From positions 1-20,831 of the IMG/VR virus record IMGVR_UViG_3300047274_000085: a DNA stretch of 20,831 bases, one strand, 5' to 3'. Position 1 is the first letter of the stretch. Every line of letters begins with the position of its first letter. The DNA comes from a virus. Position numbers and translations under genes: made by a program. The notes under the pieces were generated by a model, which saw only the letters and a list, made by a program, of their open reading frames with translations, was not told the origin of the DNA and searched no databases. Shown here piece by piece: positions 6,698 to 12,483 of this stretch.

Positions 6698-8291
6698 CAA
6701 TGGTTGAGGAAACGAATATAGGCATAGGCATCTCAAAGTCGTCTTCGCCCATGCCTTCGTTGCTAGAGAATGTGTCAAAAACCCTCGAATCCCAATCTGC
6801 TAAAACTTGGCTCATGCGTACTATGAGTAGTAGGGCACTTACAAGATCGTCTTCCTCTCCTACTTTAGCTTTAAAACTTATACCAGTAGCGATAAATGCT
6901 TTTAGTTCAGATATTAGAACTTTAGAATTTATCTTCATTTTTCCAGATTCAATGAGATATTTTAGTCTAGCGGCAGCTGATATTTTAGTTTTATGCGTAG
7001 TGTTAAACCCCTTACGGAATTTTCTAACATGTCCTTTGCGTATGGGCTCGCTAACAAATAATCCCGGAAATTGGTCTTCCCCAATGTCGTTGATGCAGAC
7101 TAGCCCTGCTTCACCTACTGTGTTATTTTCTAAACTCCAATAGATATTAGAGCTATTTTCCTCGCCAATGCTTTCTTGGATATATTTTAAGATTTCTTTT
7201 AAGACTCTAATTTGTCCCTGTATCGGTGTTAGATTATGATGCCACTCTGCTACTTGGATGAAACTTGGTAATTCAAATACTTGTATACCTGCAGAGTTAC
7301 CGCCAGTACCTAGTGCAGGATCTAAAGCAATAGCATATATGTGATCTTTGCTAGGTTCTTTAAACCAGCGTGTTTGCCCCATATTCATGATAGGAGCTTT
7401 GCCTTCCATACCAGCTAGTGTAATGGAGTTAATTAATGTTTCATCATAGACTAAGAATTCGCAGTTATATTCACGACGAAATCGTTCTTCACCGATACGA
7501 CCACGTTCAGCAGTTGCCCATGCTTCGTCACGATCGGGATGTTCATTCCAGTGACAGGTGTAGGGGAAAAATCCGTTGATACCAGTTTCTTGCTCGTTAC
7601 CAAATTCATCAAATTTTTTGTTAGCTTCTTTCCATATTATAGCAAACGTATCCTCGTCTGAGTTAGGAGTAGAAGTAATAATAGCACGACCACCAGTTGC
7701 TAGTGTTGGCGAAATGGAAGTCCAGAATTCATCTGCGATGTTAGGCGGTACGAACGCAAACTCGTCACAGTATAGCAATGATATAGACATACCACGACCA
7801 GTGTTGCCAGTAGTGGTTGTAGACACAATGCGTGACCCATTATCGAATTCTATACTACCTTTGTTATAGTTAATAACACCGCTTCGAATATGATCTGGGC
7901 ACAGTTCATACGCATATCGTATGCGTTGCATGATTTCTTGAGAACCAGTAAACTTGTGAGCAGAAATTAGAATAGTCTGATCCGGGTGGAACATCGCATA
8001 CCATAACAGATATCCTGCCGCGCAGGTAGTCTTACCCATCTGTCGAGGTAACATGTTGATATTAAATCTATGATTGTGATATGCATCTAATAAGCGTACT
8101 TGATACTCAAACGGTTGGAACAGCATCTTACCTCTAACAGGATGCTGTATATAAAAATAATTTTGAGTAAAGTAATGATAACCGGTGTCAGGGTCCGAAC
8201 ACGCAAGAAGGTCCTGAATCTGTTGTTCAGTGAATGTTTCTTTAGTATGTGCTTTTTTGGTTAAAACACCGTCTAATGATTTACTAGCCAT
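6693..8291 (-). CDS. gp17: Terminase large subunit gp17 (packaging ATPase-nuclease)
   Basis: A 532-aa homologue of T4 gp17 (610 aa), the motor that drives DNA into proheads and cuts the concatemer. ATPase domain: Walker A-like PRQMGKTT at 82-89, Walker B LLYCDEF at 172-178 with catalytic E177, and coupling motif TSTP at 206-209. C-terminal RNase H-like nuclease: acidic residues in ALDPALG (D324), SLENNT (E388) and EEDDLVSALL (D481/D482). The ATG at 8291 is chosen because the protein then begins MASKSLDG and the codon sits five bases after a GTAAATA late box. An upstream GTG at 8321 lies inside a terminator hairpin and is rejected. No Shine-Dalgarno is present. The partner small subunit gp16 lies two genes upstream in the same direction. 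Confidence 0.96.
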   Translation of the reverse strand: MASKSLDGVLTKKAHTKETFTEQQIQDLLACSDPDTGYHYFTQNYFYIQHPVRGKMLFQPFEYQVRLLDAYHNHRFNINMLPRQMGKTTCAAGYLLWYAMFHPDQTILISAHKFTGSQEIMQRIRYAYELCPDHIRSGVINYNKGSIEFDNGSRIVSTTTTGNTGRGMSISLLYCDEFAFVPPNIADEFWTSISPTLATGGRAIITSTPNSDEDTFAIIWKEANKKFDEFGNEQETGINGFFPYTCHWNEHPDRDEAWATAERGRIGEERFRREYNCEFLVYDETLINSITLAGMEGKAPIMNMGQTRWFKEPSKDHIYAIALDPALGTGGNSAGIQVFELPSFIQVAEWHHNLTPIQGQIRVLKEILKYIQESIGEENSSNIYWSLENNTVGEAGLVCINDIGEDQFPGLFVSEPIRKGHVRKFRKGFNTTHKTKISAAARLKYLIESGKMKINSKVLISELKAFIATGISFKAKVGEEDDLVSALLLIVRMSQVLADWDSRVFDTFSSNEGMGEDDFEMPMPIFVSSTIG

Positions 8292-8296
8292 AATAG

Positions 8297-8303
8297 TATT
8301 TAC
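8297..8303 (-). promoter_or_regulatory. Late -10 box GTAAATA for gp17
   Basis: GTAAATA, CTATT, ATG on the minus strand, directly after a terminator hairpin. The predicted first transcribed base is the A of the gp17 start codon. Confidence 0.6.
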
Positions 8304-8310
8304 AATAAAA

Positions 8311-8332
8311 AAACGGGCCACAAGGCCCGTTT
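8311..8332 (-). terminator. Rho-independent terminator after the 153-aa gene
   Basis: aaacgggcc / ggcccgttt form a nine-base GC-rich stem with a four-base loop (acaa). On the minus strand the stem is followed by TTTT. It ends the gp16-to-153-aa transcript just before the gp17 promoter. Confidence 0.85.
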
Positions 8333-8351
8333 GAGTGTACTAGTCTATGAC

Positions 8352-8813
8352 TTAACGACTCTTGATTTCTTGATACAAGTTACTAAGTCTTGTTGTTAGA
8401 GATTCCATAGCCATAGGATTGCCACCGCCATTTGCCGCAGGAGCTTCTAATCCTTTGCTATGTAGATCATCACCTGTAGCTGTTACATCTGCTACATCGC
8501 CGTAGGTTTCTTCAGGACTGTTAGCCAGTGCTTCCTGCTCAACTCCGTCGCCCAGTGATTTGATCATAATAGGCATTTCATCACCCATGCCATCGTCTTT
8601 TTCTAGATTTCTCAAAATATCTAAAAGATCTTTGATTCCACCAGAACCAGAACCGCTCATGTTAACACTCATGTTAACTGAATCTTGTTGTCCAGGAGAT
8701 GACATTGACATAGGTCCTGGGCCCATACCGCACTCTTCTTCAACGTCAAGTTTTTCTTCTTGTACTGGCTGATCTAATTCAGCCATTCTTTGCATTAATT
8801 CTTGAAAGTTCAT
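8352..8813 (-). CDS. Met/Gly/Ser-rich protein of unknown function, 153 aa
   Basis: An acidic protein with a short helix at the start (MNFQELMQRMAELDQ), a low-complexity stretch rich in M, G, S and P (about residues 29-60, including NMSVNMSGSGSGGIKDLLDI), and a final helix (LTTRLSNLYQEIKSR). The central NMSVNMSGSG...IKDLLDIL pattern is like small proteins beside head genes in other marine T4-like phages, but no function is known to me. The first ATG overlaps the stop of the 184-aa gene by four bases (ATGA), and AAAGGA lies eight bases upstream, so translation is coupled. A terminator follows directly. With its position between gp16 and gp17 and its mostly disordered make-up, a scaffold, core or packaging helper role is possible. 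Confidence 0.8.
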   Translation of the reverse strand: MNFQELMQRMAELDQPVQEEKLDVEEECGMGPGPMSMSSPGQQDSVNMSVNMSGSGSGGIKDLLDILRNLEKDDGMGDEMPIMIKSLGDGVEQEALANSPEETYGDVADVTATGDDLHSKGLEAPAANGGGNPMAMESLTTRLSNLYQEIKSR

Positions 8814-9364
8814 TTTTCTGTTCCTTTAGGTGCTTTTTTAGCTAGGATAGCATCATTGACACCTTTGTATTGTTGTGGCTCGTGTTCTTTTCTAGTTTTA
8901 GATAATTCTTTTAGAAAATTAGCGACTCCTTTATCCCCTACTACTTTTTGATTATTTTCTTTTTCATAATCTTGAGTTAGTAGAGCCTTTTCGCTCTTTT
9001 CAGAAGCAGAATTTTCTGCATTTAGTTCTGCTTCCTCTTCTTCTTTTAAGCTACGAACACGAATACACTGAGCACTCATTCCTGTATGCTCAGAAATATA
9101 ATTTGTTAGAACAGTACTAGTTGTTGGATATTCTAGTTCAATATCAAATACTGTTACTTGTGCATTTTCCATCGCAGGAAAATCTACAAGTTTATTTTGT
9201 ATAGGTGCTGTTTTTGTTTTTGCAAATTTGCTAACTTGATATTTTTTAAGAGCAGTTTCTGTAGTCACTTCAAAATGTTCGGGAAGATCACCCGCCACTT
9301 TTAGCTTAAACACATACTTGTTAGCTTCTTTACTTTCGATTAGATAGTCTGTAAACGATTTCAT
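8810..9364 (-). CDS. Candidate internal head/core protein with capsid-targeting-like N-terminus
   Basis: A 184-aa protein beginning MKSFTDYLIESKEAN. T4 internal proteins begin MKTYQEFIAE and are cut by the gp21 protease after an [L/I]xE triplet at residues 8-10. Here residues 8-10 are LIE in the same place, so the first ten residues look like a capsid-targeting sequence. Residues about 15-105 form a plausible small folded domain, and the rest is charged and probably disordered (EEEEAELNAENSASEKSE). The start has AGGA about eight bases upstream and a GATAAATA late box 18 bases upstream. It overlaps the next gene by four bases and follows gp16. Delivery into the head as an internal or core protein is inference from the N-terminus. 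Confidence 0.8.
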   Translation of the reverse strand: MKSFTDYLIESKEANKYVFKLKVAGDLPEHFEVTTETALKKYQVSKFAKTKTAPIQNKLVDFPAMENAQVTVFDIELEYPTTSTVLTNYISEHTGMSAQCIRVRSLKEEEEAELNAENSASEKSEKALLTQDYEKENNQKVVGDKGVANFLKELSKTRKEHEPQQYKGVNDAILAKKAPKGTEK

Positions 9365-9381
9365 ATTAAAATCCTGATACC

Positions 9382-9870
9382 TTATTTATCCATGTTTTTA
9401 AGTTTTTCTAGAAGACTATTTCGATCAGTTACTATCACGCCGTTGCCTGATATGTTTATACCATTGTCTTCTGGATTCGCATCTTGATCGAGTTTAGCTT
9501 TCTTAAGCTGTAACTCAATCATTTTTAATTTTTTATCAATCTTTGCGGCTTTAGCGTCTATAGCATTTTTAAGCATTGAGCCTGCTACTTCAAAAATTCT
9601 TCCAGAATATCTCGCTTCAACGTTCATGCCTAGATCCATAAGGTCGTCATAAGCATCTGTAGCTCGCTGTGCTAGAGAATCAAATTCTGCATCGCTGGCA
9701 TCACCTAGACCTTTTACTGCGGGCAAGGATGCTGAAATCTTATCTAATTCATTGATGTCTCTAAAGAAAGTTTGTGCTTCTTCTTTTTTAGCCAAATCTT
9801 TAGACTTCTCGTCTTTTTTAACGATCTTTTTAGTTTCAGGTAAATTAAGAATTTCTTCTAGTTTCTTCAT
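9382..9870 (-). CDS. gp16: Terminase small subunit gp16
   Basis: A 162-aa protein, nearly the length of T4 gp16 (164 aa). The central region (ATDAYDDLMDLGMNVEARYSG, then RIFEVAGSMLKNAIDAKAAK and a charged helix KKLKMIELQLKKAKL) fits the helical oligomerisation core of T4-family small terminases, which in T4 reads as a run of helices around HPRAFEVTATLMKTI. The flanking N- and C-termini are charged and likely flexible. gp16 forms a ring that stimulates gp17 and helps recognise DNA for packaging. It follows gp4 and precedes the candidate internal protein. The ATG lies five bases after GATAAGTA, a one-base variant of the late box that overlaps the gp4 stop. No clear Shine-Dalgarno is present. 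Confidence 0.85.
   Translation of the reverse strand: MKKLEEILNLPETKKIVKKDEKSKDLAKKEEAQTFFRDINELDKISASLPAVKGLGDASDAEFDSLAQRATDAYDDLMDLGMNVEARYSGRIFEVAGSMLKNAIDAKAAKIDKKLKMIELQLKKAKLDQDANPEDNGINISGNGVIVTDRNSLLEKLKNMDK
9383..9390 (-). promoter_or_regulatory. Late -10 box GATAAATA for the 184-aa gene
   Basis: GATAAATA on the minus strand overlaps the gp16 stop (TAA 9382-9384). It predicts a start near 9377 and a 13-base leader that contains AGGA before ATG 9364. Confidence 0.55.
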
Positions 9871-9875
9871 ATAAT

Positions 9876-9883
9876 TACTTATC
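9876..9883 (-). promoter_or_regulatory. Variant late -10 box GATAAGTA for gp16
   Basis: GATAAGTA, ATTAT, ATG on the minus strand, one base off the usual box but with the same five-base spacing. It contains the gp4 stop TAA (9879-9881). Confidence 0.4.
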
Positions 9884-10316
9884 GTTTTGCGCCGTTGTGG
9901 AATAAGTCTTGTTCATTGAGTATCCTAAATTTTATACCCTTTGATTTACACCAAGTCTGTGCAGCCTGCCATTTGGCAAGATTTTTTACATACTGCATTT
10001 GATTATGTCGATTCTTGCCAACCTTTTCTCGTAGAGTTTGATTTTGTGGTTTTACTTCGATTAACTCAACATTCATCTTATTATTCTTATCTACATATTG
10101 TATAAAAAAATCTGGAACATATATAGTTTGTTTGCCAGTCAACGGACAACGATAAGGTATACTGATAGCTTCACTGGCCCACTTTTGTATTGATGGATTA
10201 TTGTCGCAGAATCTCATGAACGCCCATTCCCATGAACTCCTGTATGTTGGACTTTTATTGCCTACATATTTTTCAGGGTTTTGTAGCGTATATTTTCCTT
10301 GAGCAAATCGACTCAT
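9879..10316 (-). CDS. gp4: Head completion protein gp4 (nuclease-like)
   Basis: A 145-aa homologue of T4 gp4 (150 aa). The N-terminus (GKYTLQNPEKYVGNKSPTYRSSWEWAFMRF) matches the T4 pattern of GKW..KNI.KY...P...TYRSNWE, and the middle carries a PD-(D/E)xK-like nuclease signature: PDFFIQY at about 63-69 and an ELIEVKP strand (E-x-K) at about 78-84. The C-terminus KWQAAQTWCKSKGIKFRILNE closely follows T4 KWKAAQSLAEKRGIKFRILTE. gp4 acts in head completion before tail joining, probably trimming or sealing packaged DNA. The start overlaps the stop of the 123-aa gene by four bases, with AAGG close upstream. Confidence 0.93.
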   Translation of the reverse strand: MSRFAQGKYTLQNPEKYVGNKSPTYRSSWEWAFMRFCDNNPSIQKWASEAISIPYRCPLTGKQTIYVPDFFIQYVDKNNKMNVELIEVKPQNQTLREKVGKNRHNQMQYVKNLAKWQAAQTWCKSKGIKFRILNEQDLFHNGAKR

Positions 10317-10684
10317 AACCTTATATTACGACTTTCTAAGGTTTCTTCTACAGTAGTTAATTTAAATCCTAGAGCAGATGTCCTATCTCTGTAGGCATTC
10401 ATAATCTCTGTGACTACTTGACTTAGTTGAATTTCAGATAGTCCACTGAGTGTATCAACTAATTTAAAAGGACTTACATCGTCAAGTCTAGCCTGATTTA
10501 AAAGTACGATGGCTGTGCTTTTTGCAGCCTGTTCAGAAAATCCTCTTTTTAAAAAGAAACCAAGAACTGCATCAATTTGATTCGATGGAAACGTGATCTG
10601 ATGTTTAAAATATTTGTCGAAAAATGCTCTAACTTCTTCTGAGCTCTCAGTGTTTTCAACTGGTGGTAAATTTGTTATTGCCAA
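10313..10684 (-). CDS. Conserved phage protein of unknown function, 123 aa, TTG start
   Basis: A largely helical protein (EVRAFFDKYF, DAVLGFFLKRGF, AAKSTAIVLLNQA, QVVTEIMNAYRDRTSALGF), with no motif I can name. It sits between the tube-fold gene and gp4 and overlaps gp4 by four bases. The start is taken as TTG at 10684. The reading MAITNLPPVEN has no ATG until far into the protein, and the strong site GGAGGA ends about nine bases before the TTG, made of the last codons of the upstream gene. The two-base gap after the upstream stop also fits re-initiation. A virion assembly role is suggested only by its neighbours. Confidence 0.75.
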   Translation of the reverse strand: MAITNLPPVENTESSEEVRAFFDKYFKHQITFPSNQIDAVLGFFLKRGFSEQAAKSTAIVLLNQARLDDVSPFKLVDTLSGLSEIQLSQVVTEIMNAYRDRTSALGFKLTTVEETLESRNIRL

Positions 10685-10686
10685 GA

Positions 10687-11754
10687 TTAAGGTCCTCCGC
10701 CGGTAACGTTCCTAGCAGTTGCCACAGTAGTTGTTGCGGTATTAGATATCGGGAACGATGTATTGTTTATTCCGCTAATACCTTGAGTGGCTACAGTTTG
10801 GAGGCCTTTTGTAGCAATGCCTGTAACTTCTTGAGTTACACCTGCTTTGCTGAGATTTTTTGCATTTTGATATGTGTTTACTGCGGTAATAGCTGTAGAG
10901 ATAAAATCTAAAGGACTTTCAAATGCTCGACCGCTGGCTATGTTACCGGATACTGCTTCAATACCAGCTAATACTCCGCCAGAACCAAATAATGTTCTTG
11001 TTCCACCACCTGCTAGGCTTAGAGGACTTGGAACAGTATCGTAATGTTCGATACCAAATCCCGGAGGATTTCCTTGATATACATTACCAGTATCATAATA
11101 GACCGCTTCGTAGTCAAGAGTCATTGAATTTTCTACTGGAGCAGATGCAGAATAATCCATAGTGTCATGATTCCATGCACTGATAATTGGATTAACTAGT
11201 GTAGCACTGTTCCACGAGTGTCTTGCCATTTGATAGATAGTAATCTTATCAAAGAATGGAATGCTACTGTTATTATCTAGACCGTAGGTTGTTCTTACAT
11301 AACTAGGTCCTAGCATACTGGTTCTGTTATATGCACCATATTGCTTAGACGCTGTAGGATCTGCATAGTAATAGCTGTAGTAGTTTTCCCACAATTGACG
11401 AACAACGCCAAAGTTATCATCATGGAAGGTGATGTTAATTGGTTGATAATCTATTTTTGTCTGTACTACTTTTTTTCTATTGTACTGATTTAACTTTTCT
11501 GTAGTTATTTGAAACTTAGGCATGTCTGCCTTTTTAACCAACATATTGATTTCGTTCTGATGCTGATACTTAAAGTTTAAACTTTTAAGAGCATTAGTAT
11601 TAATACTAAAAACTACGTGGAAAAGAAACTTAACCTTAGGCGCTAGACGAAAATCATTATCAGTGAATAGTCTAGCCGCGTGTTGGAAATCCCCAAGTGT
11701 TCCCTTAGGGTTTAATAATCCGTTGGTTAAGTATTTTAAAAAAGGACTGGCCAT
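10687..11754 (-). CDS. Tail-tube-fold protein, probable baseplate/tube initiator (gp48/gp54-like)
   Basis: A 355-aa protein whose first 225 residues echo the tail tube protein gp19 next door: LAPKVKFLFHVVF here against LMPKLKYRFRVMF in gp19, then a MPKF....LNQYNRKKVVQ stretch against NVTFADQVIEVYNSKIHYAG, and a strand-rich PINITFHDDN against ATIAVSLRDD. The C-terminal 110 residues are G/A/S/T-rich and probably extended. In T4 the baseplate proteins gp48 and gp54 share the tube fold and start the tube, so this is most likely one of those. Which one cannot be said without structure comparison. The start is five bases after a GATAAATA late box, with no clear Shine-Dalgarno. A terminator separates it from gp19. 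Confidence 0.75.
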   Translation of the reverse strand: MASPFLKYLTNGLLNPKGTLGDFQHAARLFTDNDFRLAPKVKFLFHVVFSINTNALKSLNFKYQHQNEINMLVKKADMPKFQITTEKLNQYNRKKVVQTKIDYQPINITFHDDNFGVVRQLWENYYSYYYADPTASKQYGAYNRTSMLGPSYVRTTYGLDNNSSIPFFDKITIYQMARHSWNSATLVNPIISAWNHDTMDYSASAPVENSMTLDYEAVYYDTGNVYQGNPPGFGIEHYDTVPSPLSLAGGGTRTLFGSGGVLAGIEAVSGNIASGRAFESPLDFISTAITAVNTYQNAKNLSKAGVTQEVTGIATKGLQTVATQGISGINNTSFPISNTATTTVATARNVTGGGP

Positions 11755-11759
11755 ACTTT

Positions 11760-11767
11760 TATTTATC
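11760..11767 (-). promoter_or_regulatory. Late -10 box GATAAATA for the tube-fold gene
   Basis: GATAAATA, AAAGT, ATG 11754 on the minus strand. The predicted transcript starts on the ATG itself. Confidence 0.6.
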
Positions 11768-11803
11768 GGTATGGATTAACTGGGTAGTTTATAAACATCC
11801 GTA

Positions 11804-11829
11804 AAAAAGGGCCAGTTAAGGCCCTTTTT
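11804..11829 (-). terminator. Rho-independent terminator after gp19
   Basis: aaaaagggcc / ggcccttttt form a ten-base stem with a six-base loop (agttaa), one base past the gp19 stop codon. T-runs lie on the downstream side for minus-strand transcription; the stem is symmetric, so it may work both ways. Confidence 0.85.
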
Positions 11830-11830
11830 A

Positions 11831-12457
11831 TTAGATACCGCCGCCGGTTGCTAGTGTGTTTACTGTACGTCCAACTACTGTACCTAAGCCAGTACCTTGT
11901 GGTGTCTGGATACAGTTGTCTGGTTGTATAGTTAAATCAATTGTAGCAGGACCTTGTTCTGCATAGCTTAGTGATTGATAGTTTGCCGCAGTAATGTAGC
12001 AACCATAGCACTCCCATGTTTCTAAAACATTAGGAGTATTAGCGCCGTTACCGCCGTCTAACATTTCAATTCTCATTGAGAATTTATAATCAATTGCTGA
12101 AGCCGCCGAGCTCTGTTCAAAGAAGTCAAACTGCTTTTGCATCTGTTCGCCAACTAGTTTTTGTACAGCGCCGGTTACGTCATCACGTAGGCTAACAGCA
12201 ATAGTAGCCCATGTGTGCTTGCCAGCATAGTGAATCTTACTGTTGTAAACTTCAATAACTTGGTCAGCAAACGTTACGTTTGGACGAGCCGCAGAAATTA
12301 CTTGTTTTGTAAGTTCTGTTGTTGGTGTTGATACACCAAAGTTTTCAAACATCACTCTAAAGCGATATTTTAACTTTGGCATTAACAGTCCCTGTGCGCT
12401 AGCGGATTGATCGCTAGCTAGGGGAACTGTAAATTTTGATAATGTTGCGATTGCCAT
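11831..12457 (-). CDS. gp19: Tail tube protein gp19
   Basis: A 208-aa homologue of T4 gp19 (163 aa), which stacks in rings to form the inner tube that carries DNA through the sheath. The core pattern of the family is visible: LMPKLKYRFRVMFENFG near residues 25-41, a VIEVYNSKIHYAGKHTWATIAVSLRDD beta region at about 67-93, and closing strands ATIDLTIQPDN. It lies just after the sheath gene on the same strand, as in T4. A TATAAATA late box overlaps the gp18 stop, and AGGAG sits eight bases before the ATG, so it has its own strong promoter and ribosome site, fitting a protein needed in many copies. A terminator follows directly. Confidence 0.93.
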   Translation of the reverse strand: MAIATLSKFTVPLASDQSASAQGLLMPKLKYRFRVMFENFGVSTPTTELTKQVISAARPNVTFADQVIEVYNSKIHYAGKHTWATIAVSLRDDVTGAVQKLVGEQMQKQFDFFEQSSAASAIDYKFSMRIEMLDGGNGANTPNVLETWECYGCYITAANYQSLSYAEQGPATIDLTIQPDNCIQTPQGTGLGTVVGRTVNTLATGGGI

Positions 12458-12475
12458 TTCTTAGCTCCTATGTTC

Positions 12476-12483
12476 TATTTATA
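12476..12483 (-). promoter_or_regulatory. Consensus late -10 box TATAAATA for gp19
   Basis: TATAAATA on the minus strand is the exact T4 late consensus. It contains the gp18 stop (TAA 12479-12481). The predicted start near 12470 gives a 13-base leader carrying AGGAG. Confidence 0.7.

Noticed and set aside
6700-7143. 147-codon open frame opposite gp17
   Set aside because: Antisense shadow of the conserved terminase nuclease domain; no recognisable protein features.
8292-8321. GTG start at 8321 giving ten more residues to gp17
   Set aside because: It lies inside the terminator stem and ahead of the late promoter; ATG 8291 fits the promoter spacing.
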